A stretch of DNA of 48,672 nt from contig JAZNER010000029.1 of NCBI GenBank assembly GCA_045588675.1, positions 1 to 48,672 of the forward strand, written 5' to 3'. Below the pieces are notes generated by a model. It saw only the letters and a list, made by a program, of their open reading frames with translations, made no database searches and was not told the origin of the DNA. The stretch comes from SVTX01 sp045588675. Its GTDB lineage: Bacteria > Bacillota > Clostridia > Oscillospirales > CAG-272. The translations under genes and the position numbers were made by a program. Every line of letters starts with the position of its first letter. Within the stretch, counting starts at the first letter, position 1. Positions 7,713 to 16,709 of this stretch are shown here, piece by piece.

Positions 7713-8871
7713 ATCTTCTGATTTTAACAAGTGTATCTATTCCCTCTTTGAGAGCTGAAGCAAAGACATTGATTTCTTCCTCTGTGTTGTACTCCGAGAA
7801 GCTTATACGAATGGTGGTATCTGCCTCGCCGGGACTCAGACCAAAGCCTAAAAGCGAGCTTGAAAGAGCTTTCGCGTGTGACGAGCAAGCAGAGCCTGAG
7901 GACACGCAAATTCCTTTTGAGGAAAGGAAATTCAGCATAGTTTCGCTTTTAATGCTTGGCAAAGTAACACTGAGCACATGAGGCGCGCGAGCGCCTCTCG
8001 GTATATTCGGGCGAGCACCTGCCTCAACTACACCACGCTCACACAGGTCGCGAAGATTTGTCATTCTATTTACATTTGTGGAGAGATTTTTATATCCCTC
8101 CTCTGCCGCTTCTCCAAAGCCTGCAATTCCAATCACATTTTCAGTTCCCGAGCGCAAGCCGCCCTCCTGACCGCCGCCAATTAAATAAGGCACTATTTTC
8201 TTTTGCTTTATTATATCGGGACTTATATAAAGAGCTCCTACTCCCTTAGGACCGTGAATTTTGTGCGCGCTGACGCTTACCGTTGATGCGCCAAGGCTAC
8301 GGAGCGACATAGGAACCTTCAAAAACCCTTGCACCGCGTCACAATGTGTAATAATTTCGGGATTTTTTCTACTCGCAAGTGCGAAAAGCCTTTTGACATC
8401 ATAAGCTGCACCTGTTTCATTATTGACAAGCATCAAAGAGAGCAAAAGCGATTTGTCGTCAATTGCCGACATCAAAAGATCCTCGTCAATAATTCCGTTT
8501 ACTGTGGGCACGCGGACAACCTCAAAGCCGTACCCTTCAAGCTTTCGCATTACATTTTCAACTGAGGAATGCTCCGAATTTGTAGTAATTATTTTATTGG
8601 CTCTTCGCCTCGCCTTTGCATAAACGCTGCCCAGAATAGCCATATTATTCGACTCGCTTCCGCAAGAGGTAAAAAGCAAATTCTCCGCCAACGGATGCGA
8701 AATACCGAGCGCGGCACCAACCTGCTCACGCGCGTTTTCAATTATTTTTCGAGCATCAAGTCCAAGACTGTGACGCGACGATGGGTTGCCGTAGCATTCC
8801 ATTACCTCGTACATTTTTTCTTTTACTCGTGCAGAGAGTGCCGTAGTTGCACTGTTATCTAAATAAATCAT
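7711..8871 (-). CDS. Cysteine desulfurase, NifS/IscS family
   Basis: A 386-residue PLP enzyme that takes sulfur from cysteine as a persulfide for Fe-S clusters or thiolated tRNA. Visible motifs are YLDNSATT (N-terminus), TSCGSESNN (68-76), NSEHSS with the ring-stacking His101, HCDAVQG (176-182), SAHKIHGPKG with PLP-Lys204, RSGTEN (240-245) and the mobile-loop SSGSACSS with Cys329. It has the length and loop of the group I (IscS/NifS) branch. No iscU, nifU, thiI or mnmA is adjacent. It follows the lipoprotein gene by 12 bp, so it is the last gene of a leftward operon. An AAAGG ribosome site precedes the ATG. Confidence 0.93.
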   Translation of the reverse strand: MIYLDNSATTALSARVKEKMYEVMECYGNPSSRHSLGLDARKIIENAREQVGAALGISHPLAENLLFTSCGSESNNMAILGSVYAKARRRANKIITTNSEHSSVENVMRKLEGYGFEVVRVPTVNGIIDEDLLMSAIDDKSLLLSLMLVNNETGAAYDVKRLFALASRKNPEIITHCDAVQGFLKVPMSLRSLGASTVSVSAHKIHGPKGVGALYISPDIIKQKKIVPYLIGGGQEGGLRSGTENVIGIAGFGEAAEEGYKNLSTNVNRMTNLRDLCERGVVEAGARPNIPRGARAPHVLSVTLPSIKSETMLNFLSSKGICVSSGSACSSHAKALSSSLLGFGLSPGEADTTIRISFSEYNTEEEINVFASALKEGIDTLVKIRR

Positions 8872-8883
8872 ATTTATCCTTTT

Positions 8884-9936
8884 TTATCTTATATCAAAGC
8901 TATCAAGCATTTTCTCGACATCAGAAATATGCTTTTCATAGTTTTCTGCGGTCGCGGTATAGGTAAAGCAGTAGAAAACCGCTCCTTTTTTTACAATTGC
9001 TTGAAGCATTTTGTATTCAACACCGCCTGAGGTAATTGACAAAACATATTTTTTAGCCTTAATTCCGTCCATCTTAACCTCTTCGGTCAAATCACAGGAA
9101 TATGACGAGAAGAGCTCGCCGTATTTCGCTTCGCACTCGGCAAAATACTCGTCAATTGTCAGGTTTTCGTTGCTTGGCATATACATCTGCAGGCTGACAT
9201 TCGATTTGTCCTGTTCCGAAAAATAAGCCGCGCTCGCCTCTGTTCTGTTGTTTACTATCCAATTTTCAGGAACAAACAAGCGGTAGGCTCTCTCGTCGGT
9301 TGAAATAAGCTTCATTCCCTGAGGAGCTTCGATCTTGCTTGAATATTCTTTTTTCTCTTCGGGCACATAGGGCTCGTCAAAAACAAAGTAAGGAATTATT
9401 CCTTCACCCTTGTCATTTCCCTCAAGCTCTTCGATATGGCTGTCATAATATTGCTCGGGGGATGTGTAAAGTAAGATGTACATTTCCCCATCATATCTCG
9501 CCATAATCTGCATAAATTTATATGCTACATTCTCGCCCTCAACAAGCATTTTTGCACTGTAAACATACTTTTTTGCGGCTTGTCCGCCGAAAATCAAGCT
9601 CTCGGATTTTCCCGAGAAGCTATAGCTATCAAGCTCCTCGCTGTATTTTTGGCTACAAATCTCCCAATACTCATCAATTGTCAGCTCACCCGCGTCATCT
9701 GCCACAAAAACATTGACCGAAGTATTTTCGTTAAGTGAGGTAAAGGCTCCGCTCACTCCCCCTGCAACATTTGGCATCCAGCCCTTTTGAGGAACAAAAA
9801 GCCTGAACTTATCTCCCTCGCAAGCGACAAGCTGATAGCCGTCGGGGATATTGCTCTTTTCACATGAAGCAAGTGTTGGAATAAGCATAAATAAAATCAG
9901 TGCAATTGAAATAACTTTAAAAACATTCTTTAACAT
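8884..9936 (-). CDS. Lipoprotein with two tandem PsbP/Mog1-like domains
   Basis: A 350-residue protein with a lipoprotein signal peptide: MLKNVFK, hydrophobic core 8-21, lipobox LASC with Cys25. The mature part is an internal duplication. Residues ~32-190 (GYQLVACEGDKFRLFVP, LTIDEYWEICSQKY, KKYVYSAK, YKFMQIMARYDGEMYILLYT) repeat as ~206-350 (GMKLISTDERAYRLFVP, LTIDEYFAECEAKY, KKYVLSIT, YKMLQAIVKKGAVFYCFTYT). The pattern resembles PsbP/Mog1-type sandwich domains seen in Firmicutes lipoproteins; the function is unknown. It is likely anchored on the outer face of the membrane and cotranscribed with the desulfurase downstream and the YnbB-like gene upstream. Confidence 0.8.
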   Translation of the reverse strand: MLKNVFKVISIALILFMLIPTLASCEKSNIPDGYQLVACEGDKFRLFVPQKGWMPNVAGGVSGAFTSLNENTSVNVFVADDAGELTIDEYWEICSQKYSEELDSYSFSGKSESLIFGGQAAKKYVYSAKMLVEGENVAYKFMQIMARYDGEMYILLYTSPEQYYDSHIEELEGNDKGEGIIPYFVFDEPYVPEEKKEYSSKIEAPQGMKLISTDERAYRLFVPENWIVNNRTEASAAYFSEQDKSNVSLQMYMPSNENLTIDEYFAECEAKYGELFSSYSCDLTEEVKMDGIKAKKYVLSITSGGVEYKMLQAIVKKGAVFYCFTYTATAENYEKHISDVEKMLDSFDIR

Positions 9937-9990
9937 TTCTATCTCCGTTTTTTATTAATTATCTTAAAAACGACCTTCAGGGTTGTAAAT

Positions 9991-11247
9991 TTATTTTGCA
10001 GAAATCATTGAATCCGCTGCCGAAAGAATACCGATTTTTCCGCTTTCATAGGTAAGCCCGCCTTGAAAAAACACTGTATAGGGCTCGCGCATCGGTCCGT
10101 CGGCAGAAAGCTCTATCGAAGCTCCCTGAACAAATGCTCCCGCCGCCATAATTACCTCGTCGGTATATCCTGGCATTGCCCAAGGCTCAGGCGTTACAAA
10201 CGAGTCAACGGGAGAGCCCTTCTGAATACCTCGGCAAAATGCGCATAGCAGGTCGGGCGAGCCTGTGATTACTGTTTGAATAATATCCGAGCGAATTTCA
10301 TTCCATGCAGGGCTTACATTATATCCAAGCTCACCGAACACATAAGCCGCAAGGTGCGCGGTTTTAAGCGCCTGTGCCGTAGTATGAGGAGCATAGAAAA
10401 GTCCTTTATACATATTCTTTGTTTGCCCTATCGTTGCTCCTACCTCAAGGCCGCATCCAACGCTTGTAAGCCTATATGAAGCAAGCTCGACCGCGCGTGC
10501 GCTGCCTGCAATATAGCCACCCGTTTCAGCCATTCCGCCGCCCGGGTTCTTTATAAGAGAGCCTATAAGCATATCAACATGAGGCTCTTCCTTTTCGGTA
10601 AATTCGCCGTAACAGTTATCAACAACAACATAGGTTTCAGGAGAAATTGACTTGACAAAGTCGTAAAGAGCATTGATTTCTGCAACCGACAGAGTTTTTC
10701 TGTTAAGATACCCCTTTGAGCGTTGAACAAAGATTACCTTGACAGGCTTGCCGTTCTTTATTCCGTTGTTGAGTGTTTCTTCAATTTCGTCATAGTTAAA
10801 GCTGCCGGAGTCATTAAGCTCGATTTGCTTATATTTAACGCCAAAGTCGGCAAGCGAGCCGTTTCCCGCTTCACCGCTTATGCCAATGACCTCTTCAAGC
10901 GTATCATAGGGCTTTCCCGCCACCGAGCAAAGCAGGTCGTCGGGGCGCAAGAGCCCAAAAAGACCTATTGTAAGCGCTTGTGTACCATTGACTATCTGGT
11001 GACGGACAAATGCCGCCTCACAGCCCATAACATCTGCCCAGATTTTGTCAAGAACATCACGGCCTCGGTCATCATAGCCATATCCGCTTGTAGTGTCGAA
11101 GTTTGTAGCGGCAACTCTGTGCTCACGGAAGGCGTCCATTACCTTATTTGTATTATGAAAGGAAATCTCGTCTATTCTTTTAAAGTGAGGCGCGAGAGCA
11201 AGCTCTGCCTCCTTTGCTATCTTGTTTATTTTGTCTGAAAACTGCAT
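9991..11247 (-). CDS. YnbB-type PLP enzyme (methionine gamma-lyase-like, 'aluminum resistance' family)
   Basis: A 418-residue protein from the ATG at 11247, which has GGAGGA just upstream; an in-frame ATG 42 bases earlier lacks a ribosome site. It belongs to the Cys/Met-metabolism PLP fold subgroup often labelled methionine gamma-lyase family or aluminum resistance protein. Visible features are EHRVAATNFDTTSGYGYDD, IVNGTQALTIGLFGLLRPDD, the cofactor Asp in VVVDNCYGEF, and the Schiff-base Lys in SLIKNPGGG (Lys233). True substrates are unproven for the family. It is 73 bp behind murD in the same orientation, with two small hairpins in the gap. Confidence 0.87.
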   Translation of the reverse strand: MQFSDKINKIAKEAELALAPHFKRIDEISFHNTNKVMDAFREHRVAATNFDTTSGYGYDDRGRDVLDKIWADVMGCEAAFVRHQIVNGTQALTIGLFGLLRPDDLLCSVAGKPYDTLEEVIGISGEAGNGSLADFGVKYKQIELNDSGSFNYDEIEETLNNGIKNGKPVKVIFVQRSKGYLNRKTLSVAEINALYDFVKSISPETYVVVDNCYGEFTEKEEPHVDMLIGSLIKNPGGGMAETGGYIAGSARAVELASYRLTSVGCGLEVGATIGQTKNMYKGLFYAPHTTAQALKTAHLAAYVFGELGYNVSPAWNEIRSDIIQTVITGSPDLLCAFCRGIQKGSPVDSFVTPEPWAMPGYTDEVIMAAGAFVQGASIELSADGPMREPYTVFFQGGLTYESGKIGILSAADSMISAK

Positions 11248-11257
11248 TGTTCCTCCA

Positions 11258-11314
11258 AGCCGTAAAAACGGCTGTTTTTTGTCAATCATTTTTGATATTT
11301 GGCAAACGCCAAAT
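11258..11314 (-). other. Two short hairpins in the murD/ynbB gap
   Basis: In the leftward transcript a 7-bp hairpin (11297-11303 with 11308-11314, ATTTGGC/GCCAAAT) is followed by a 6-bp hairpin (11258-11263 with 11268-11273, AGCCGT/ACGGCT) one base before the GGAGGA ribosome site. The same order of similar palindromes occurs before metY. Confidence 0.55.
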
Positions 11315-11320
11315 TCACTT

Positions 11321-12748
11321 TTATAAATTGTTTACAAGCTCCTTGAAATGATTTCCGCGCTCCTCAAAATTTTTAAAGGCATCAAAGCTTGCGCAGGCGG
11401 GAGAGAGCAGAACTATATCCCCATTTTTCGCTTGCTCTGAAGCTATCTTCACTGCCTCGTCAAAGCTCGGTGTAATTTCAATCGCAACTCTGCTTGTTTT
11501 GTATTCCTCGCATTTTAAGATTTCGTCGTAAATCTTGCGTGCAGTAGCACCCGTCAAAACTACCGACTTTACTGATGTGCAAAGCAGCCTTGCAAGTGTA
11601 TCAAACGGGATATTCTTATCATAGCCTCCGCATATAATAATCGGGGCTTTGTCAAGAGCCTTGACCGCCGCCTCTGTTCGCGTTGGACTTGAATCTATTG
11701 AGCTGTTATAATATCTTACGCCGTTATGCTCACGCACAAGCTCAAGTCTGTGCGCAACCCCGCGAAAGCTTTTTGCTACGCTCAAAATAGTTTCGTTTGA
11801 AACCATACCAAGTGTCAGGGCAATAGCCGCCATATAATTTTCAAGATTGTGTCTGCCCGGAAGCAGAATATCGCTTGCCTTGATTATTTCCTTTCTCTCT
11901 TCCCCGTCGTCAATATAAATTACTCCGCCACATTCATATATTGCCTTGCAATTCTTCTTTTCTTTTGGCACTATATCGGCAAAGCTGTTCTTTTTCGACG
12001 AAAAATAAACTGTTGGCAGGCTCAATTCATCTGCGATTTTCTTAGTGATTTCGTTTTCGGCATTGACAACAAGCAACTCGGGAAATCCTTGTGAGCAAAT
12101 ATTTTTCTTTGCTGAAACATATTCGTCCATTCCCGTGTGCCAATCAAGGTGATTGGGTGTAATATTTGTAATCAGAGCACGACCGGGAGAGGTCTTAAAT
12201 GTTTGTAGCTGAAAGCTTGACAGCTCGATTACTGCACAATCATTCTCTTCCATTTCGTTTACTAAAGGAAGCAGGGGCTTGCCGATATTTCCTCCGACAT
12301 AAGCCTTTCCGTTATGTTTTTTTTGCATTTCTGTATCAATCAGCAAATGCGTTACTGTCGTCGTAGTGGTCTTGCCGTCAGAGCCGGTTATTCCAATGAT
12401 TTTGCATGGGCAGACCTCGAAAAAAAGCTCGGTTTCGCTCGTAAGTCTTGCGCCGTTTTCAATTGCTCCCTTGATTTGCGGAATATCGTTTCGTATCCCA
12501 GGCGAGCGAAATATGTAATCCCCATAAATCCCGTCAAGGTATTTTTCACCAAGAACAAACTTAACATTTCGGGCAAGCAAAGCTTTTGTTCCCTCTTCAT
12601 TTAAAATACTTTCATTCTTGTCGTGTACGGCAACTTTTGCTCCAAGTGACACAAGTAAATCCACAAGGGGACGGTTTGATGTTCCAAATCCCAATACATC
12701 ACATTTTTTATTTTCAAATTTATTTCTTAAATAACCCAGAATATCCAA
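11321..12748 (-). CDS. murD: UDP-N-acetylmuramoyl-L-alanine:D-glutamate ligase
   Basis: A 475-residue cytoplasmic Mur ligase that adds D-Glu to UDP-MurNAc-L-Ala. Present are the N-terminal Rossmann segment CDVLGFGTSNRPLVD, the P-loop GITGSDGKTTTT, VIELSSFQL, TNITPNHLDWH, the hinge motif GVAHRLELV, YYNSSIDSSPTRTEAA, and the C-terminal LLSPACASFDAF...F-x-x-RG. The TTG at 12748 is preferred because GGAGG lies five bases upstream; an earlier in-frame TTG at 12778 has no such site. murC lies nearby in its own unit. It heads a leftward transcript with the YnbB-like, lipoprotein and desulfurase genes. Confidence 0.95.
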   Translation of the reverse strand: MDILGYLRNKFENKKCDVLGFGTSNRPLVDLLVSLGAKVAVHDKNESILNEEGTKALLARNVKFVLGEKYLDGIYGDYIFRSPGIRNDIPQIKGAIENGARLTSETELFFEVCPCKIIGITGSDGKTTTTTVTHLLIDTEMQKKHNGKAYVGGNIGKPLLPLVNEMEENDCAVIELSSFQLQTFKTSPGRALITNITPNHLDWHTGMDEYVSAKKNICSQGFPELLVVNAENEITKKIADELSLPTVYFSSKKNSFADIVPKEKKNCKAIYECGGVIYIDDGEERKEIIKASDILLPGRHNLENYMAAIALTLGMVSNETILSVAKSFRGVAHRLELVREHNGVRYYNSSIDSSPTRTEAAVKALDKAPIIICGGYDKNIPFDTLARLLCTSVKSVVLTGATARKIYDEILKCEEYKTSRVAIEITPSFDEAVKIASEQAKNGDIVLLSPACASFDAFKNFEERGNHFKELVNNL

Positions 12749-12800
12749 AATACCCTCCAAGGCGAATTCTAAAAGCAATTCCAGAAGTAATACTTATTAT

Positions 12801-12829
12801 ATTATATAATATTTAGTGTAATCTTTCAA
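12801..12829 (-). promoter_or_regulatory. Sigma-A promoter of the murD operon
   Basis: On the minus strand TTGAAA (12829-12824) and TATAAT (12806-12801) are separated by 17 nt, about 50 bp before the murD start. Confidence 0.75.
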
Positions 12830-12933
12830 GTGAATTTCGCGCAAAATATGAAACTTTTTGTAAATATATATAAAAATTTTAAAAATTCATTCAAAATCCC
12901 TTTTCAAAACCAAAAAATTATGGTAAAATAAAA

Positions 12934-12942
12934 TGGTATAAT
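12934..12942 (+). promoter_or_regulatory. Extended -10 promoter element before the GyrB-like gene
   Basis: TGGTATAAT gives an extended -10 box about 60 bp upstream of the ATG at 13003. No good -35 is seen in the A-rich sequence before it. Confidence 0.45.
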
Positions 12943-13002
12943 GGTATATATGAAGCTTGTTAATATTTTTATCAAGTATTAAATTTTGAAAGGACAAGAA
13001 AA

Positions 13003-15027
13003 ATGGCCGAAACAAATCAGCATAAATCAAAAGCATCTGCCCCTCAGCAATATGACGACAGAAGTATAAGAGCGTTAAAGGGTGCTGACCGCGTGCGTAA
13101 ACGCCCCGCGGTAATTTTCGGCTCTGACGGTCTTGAAGGCTGTGAGCATTCTTATTTCGAAATTCTCTCAAACTCTGTTGACGAGGCAAGAGAGGGTCAC
13201 GGAAACGAGATTTTGACTGTTCTCTATCGGGACCACTCCATCAAGGTTGACGACCACGGACGAGGCGTTCCGCTCGGCTATAACCAAAAGGAAGAGCGTT
13301 GGAACTGGGATTTGATTTACTGTGAGCTCTATGCAGGCGGTAAATACGATAACAATAACGGAAGCTCGGCTTACGAATACTCTCTCGGACTTAACGGTCT
13401 TGGCGCGTGCGCCACACAGTACAGCTCCGAATTTATGGAGGTCTATTCATACGACGGCACTACCGAGCGCCACATTTCCTTCAAGCGCGGTGAGCCTGTT
13501 ACAGGTCAGCTTGAAGAGCGCCCACTTGAAAAGAAGGAAAAGCGCACAGGCACTGTCATTCATTGGCGTCCCGATTCAGAAGTATTTACCGACATTAACA
13601 TAACCCCCGAGCGCATACACGAAATTTTGAAGCGCCAATCAGTCGTAAATGCAGGCATTTCTTTTGTTTTTAAGTATGAAACCGAGAACGGAAAATTCAC
13701 TGAGGAAAGGTTCTACTATGAGAACGGAATTTCCGACTATATCACCGAGCTTGTCGGGGACAGTGCAAAGACCGAGCCTGTGCTCTGGCACCTTGAAACG
13801 CAGGGCCGTGACCGTGACGACAAGGACGAGTACAAGCTGAAAGCAGACATTTCCTTCTGCATTTCAAACTCCGCAAATTCGCTTGAATATTACCACAATT
13901 CAAGCTATCTGGAGCACGGAGGCTCACCCGACAGAGCTGTTAAGAGTGCCTTTACCTTTGCCCTTGATAAATATCTCAAAAATGCAGGAAAGTATAATAA
14001 AAACGAGGCGAAAATCACCTTTGCCGACATAGCAGACTGTCTTGTACTTGTAAGCAACAGCTTCTCTACAATGACATCTTATGAAAACCAGACCAAAAAG
14101 GCTATAACAAACACATTTATCTATGAAGCGATGAATGAGTTTTTGCGCTACAATCTTGAAATTTTCTTTATTGAGCACCCCGTTGAAGCCGAAATAATGG
14201 CAAACCAAGTGCTTATTAATAAGCGAAGCCGTGAGTCAGCTGAGAGCACAAGGCTCAATATCAAGAAAAACCTCACGGGTAAGATCGATATTGCCAACAG
14301 AGTTGAAAAATTCGTTAACTGTCGCTCCAAGGACCCCAATGTCCGCGAGCTCTATATAGTTGAGGGTGACTCGGCTTTGACTTCCTGTAAGCTCGGCCGT
14401 TCCGCAGAGATGCAGGCAATTATTCCCGTAAGAGGTAAAACTCTTAACTGTCTTAAAGCAGACTATGATAGAATTTTCAAGAGCGAAATCATCACCGACC
14501 TGCTTAAAGTAATCGGTTGCGGTGTTGAAATAGTCGGCAAAAAAGTCAAGGGGGATATTGCTCCATTTGACCTTGATTCTCTGCGCTGGTCAAAAATTAT
14601 TATCTGTACTGACGCCGATGAGGATGGCTTCCAGATAAGAACTCTTTTGCTCACAATGTTCTACCGATTGCTCCCCACTCTCATAAAGGAGCAAAGAGTA
14701 TTTATTGCCGAAACACCTTTGTTCGAAATCACCACAAAGGATGAAACTCTTTTCGCCTACGACGAATATGAAAAGGCAGACATTCTCAAGGAGCTTGGAA
14801 ACAAAAAATATACAATTCAGCGTTCAAAGGGTCTGGGCGAAAACGAGCCCGAGATGATGTGGAAAACTACAATGAACCCCGCCACTCGCCGTCTTATCGC
14901 GGTAACACCCGCTGATGAACAGAAAACATTTGAAATCTTTGACACCCTGCTTGGCGACAATATCCCCGCAAGAAAGGAATTTATCGCCCTTCACGGCAAG
15001 GAATATATGAAGAACCTTGATGTATAA
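13003..15027 (+). CDS. Divergent type II topoisomerase B subunit (GyrB/ParE-like)
   Basis: A 674-residue protein with GHKL ATPase, transducer and Toprim parts. The ATPase motifs are present but drifted: EILSNSVDEA (53-62; ATP-site Glu53 and Asn57), VDDHGRGVP (82-90), and GLNGLGACATQ (129-139) in place of the usual GLHGVGASVVN. The Toprim motifs are EGDSA, PVRGKTLN, and CTDADEDGFQIRTLLLTMFY, where the standard reads TDADVDGAHIR. The catalytic Glu and DxD acids remain, so it may be active. It is clearly not the housekeeping gyrB. No A-subunit (gyrA/parC) gene lies beside it; a terminator follows at once. Such divergent B subunits occur as second topoisomerases in Clostridia (from memory). Acts on DNA supercoiling or decatenation. 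Confidence 0.85.
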   Translation: MAETNQHKSKASAPQQYDDRSIRALKGADRVRKRPAVIFGSDGLEGCEHSYFEILSNSVDEAREGHGNEILTVLYRDHSIKVDDHGRGVPLGYNQKEERWNWDLIYCELYAGGKYDNNNGSSAYEYSLGLNGLGACATQYSSEFMEVYSYDGTTERHISFKRGEPVTGQLEERPLEKKEKRTGTVIHWRPDSEVFTDINITPERIHEILKRQSVVNAGISFVFKYETENGKFTEERFYYENGISDYITELVGDSAKTEPVLWHLETQGRDRDDKDEYKLKADISFCISNSANSLEYYHNSSYLEHGGSPDRAVKSAFTFALDKYLKNAGKYNKNEAKITFADIADCLVLVSNSFSTMTSYENQTKKAITNTFIYEAMNEFLRYNLEIFFIEHPVEAEIMANQVLINKRSRESAESTRLNIKKNLTGKIDIANRVEKFVNCRSKDPNVRELYIVEGDSALTSCKLGRSAEMQAIIPVRGKTLNCLKADYDRIFKSEIITDLLKVIGCGVEIVGKKVKGDIAPFDLDSLRWSKIIICTDADEDGFQIRTLLLTMFYRLLPTLIKEQRVFIAETPLFEITTKDETLFAYDEYEKADILKELGNKKYTIQRSKGLGENEPEMMWKTTMNPATRRLIAVTPADEQKTFEIFDTLLGDNIPARKEFIALHGKEYMKNLDV

Positions 15028-15046
15028 TAAGCTCTTTTAACAAAAA

Positions 15047-15080
15047 AAAGATGTTGAGAAAGTTCTCAACATCTTTTTTT
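15047..15080. terminator. Bidirectional terminator
   Basis: A 14-bp perfect stem (15047-15060 with 15063-15076) flanked by A and T runs, between the convergent topoisomerase gene and murC. Confidence 0.9.
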
Positions 15081-15081
15081 A

Positions 15082-16500
15082 TCAAAGTCCTAATTTGGCA
15101 TATAGCTTATAAATATCGCCCGCACCCATTACGACAACTGTGTCCCCTTTCTTGATATTTTCTTCAAGAAGCGAGGCGGTGCTGTCAATATCCCCTCCGT
15201 AAATCGCACGCTCACCAATTATTTGGGAAAGCTTTTGCGAGGAAATATCATAATCATTTATTTCTCTTGCTGCGTAAATATCACTAAGAATAACAAGGTC
15301 TGCGGCATCAAATGCAGTTTTGAACTTGTCTGCAAGTGCGGCCGTCCTGCTGTATGTATGCGGTTGGAAAACACAAAGCAATCTGCCGCGCACTGCAGCT
15401 TTTGCTCCGTCAAGCGTAGCCTTGACTTCGGTTGGATGATGTCCGTAATCATCATAAATCTCCGCGCCGAGATAGCTCCCCTTCTTCTCCATTCTTCGCT
15501 TTGCGCCCTTGTAATTTGAAAGTCCCAGTGCAATATCCTCTGCGCTTATTCCACAAGCATACGCCGCCGCCGTTGCCGCCAAAGCATTATAGACATTATG
15601 GATACCCATAGCAGGCAATGTAATATGAGCAAAATGCTCATTTTTATTAAGAATATCAAAGCTAATAGGATATTTCTCCGAGCAGAGATTTATCGCTCTG
15701 AAATCGGCTTTATCTGAAAGCCCAAAGCTTACAAGCTTTGCATCAAGTCCTCTGATTGAGCTTAAAATATTTTCGTCGTCGATGTTATATATTACAGATC
15801 CGTCGTGCCCGACAATAGAGGCATATTTGTTGAAGGAGCTGCGTACGTGCTCCATACTTTTAAAATAATCGACATGCTCCATCTCGGCATTAAGCAACAC
15901 TGCCACATTGGGATTAAAATCAAGGAAGCTATCCATATACTCGCAGGCTTCAAAAATAAAATGCTCTTTCTCACCAAGATGATATGCACCGCCCATTTCA
16001 GAATACTCTGCGCCCGAAACTACTGTCGGTATGCTTGAATGAGAATTCTTTGCGCTGTCAAGGAAAATTTGCGCGCACATCGAAGTACAGGAGCTTTTTC
16101 CGTGCATACCCGCAATTCCTACTCGGTTTTTATACTCGGTCATAATATAGCCGAGAAAATCTGCCCTTGATATGCAAGGAATATTCAGACTTTGAGCATA
16201 TGAATATTCGGGGTTGTCGGGCGAAATTGCAACTGTATAAATCAAAGCACCGCAATTATCTCCCAAATTTTCTCTCTTGTGACTATAAAACATTTTGATG
16301 CCCGCATCCTCAAGCTTTTTTGTAAGCGCGGTATGGCTTCTATCCGAGCCCGAAACAGAATACCCTGCTCTTTTTGTCAGGAGAGCCAGCGACGACATCA
16401 TAATTCCGCCCGCCCCAAGAAAAAAAACATCTTTGTTTCTCGCCCCAAGCATTATATTCTTAATAATATTTTCTCCAAGGTGTGTGTTAGGTGTGGACAA
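15082..16500 (-). CDS. murC: UDP-N-acetylmuramate:L-alanine ligase
   Basis: A 472-residue Mur ligase joining L-Ala to UDP-MurNAc. Motifs are FFLGAGGIMMSSLA (nucleotide-sugar binding), the P-loop GIAGMHGKSSCTSM (residues 128-141; most MurC have GTHGKTTT), FEACEYMDSFLDFNP, ILNAEMEHVDYF-type segment, IYDDYGHHPTEVKATL and CVFQPHTYSRT. The EACEY/EMEHVDYF variants are, from memory, usual in Clostridia. The start is taken as TTG 16500, with AAGGAG ten bases upstream; the ATG at 16452 (residue 17) is an alternative without a well-spaced site. It is convergent with the topoisomerase gene and divergent from spoVG. Confidence 0.93.
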   Translation of the reverse strand: MSTPNTHLGENIIKNIMLGARNKDVFFLGAGGIMMSSLALLTKRAGYSVSGSDRSHTALTKKLEDAGIKMFYSHKRENLGDNCGALIYTVAISPDNPEYSYAQSLNIPCISRADFLGYIMTEYKNRVGIAGMHGKSSCTSMCAQIFLDSAKNSHSSIPTVVSGAEYSEMGGAYHLGEKEHFIFEACEYMDSFLDFNPNVAVLLNAEMEHVDYFKSMEHVRSSFNKYASIVGHDGSVIYNIDDENILSSIRGLDAKLVSFGLSDKADFRAINLCSEKYPISFDILNKNEHFAHITLPAMGIHNVYNALAATAAAYACGISAEDIALGLSNYKGAKRRMEKKGSYLGAEIYDDYGHHPTEVKATLDGAKAAVRGRLLCVFQPHTYSRTAALADKFKTAFDAADLVILSDIYAAREINDYDISSQKLSQIIGERAIYGGDIDSTASLLEENIKKGDTVVVMGAGDIYKLYAKLGL

Positions 16501-16635
16501 ATAAATTCATCTCCTTTTTTATTTAACGCAATATCAGACATAAAAACACAAAATGGGCATTTTTACGCCAAAAAGCTTAAGATAATTTTTTCTCTCTTCA
16601 CAAAAAAATCCATTTATGCTTGAATATCCGTCACA

Positions 16636-16663
16636 TTGAAACTGTATAATTTGTTTATACGAT
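16636..16663 (+). promoter_or_regulatory. Possible promoter of spoVG
   Basis: TTGAAA at 16636 and TACGAT at 16658 with 16-nt spacing. A TATAAT at 16645 offers an alternative -10 with TTGAAT 19 nt upstream. In Bacillus spoVG uses sigma-H; I see no clear sigma-H match. Confidence 0.4.
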
Positions 16664-16709
16664 AAGTATAAATCCAAACAGAATTTTAAAATCAACGGAG
16701 GTATTTACC

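Noticed and set aside
13003..15027. Calling the topoisomerase gene gyrB
   Set aside because: Motifs normally invariant in gyrase B are altered and no gyrA follows; a neutral GyrB/ParE-like name is safer.
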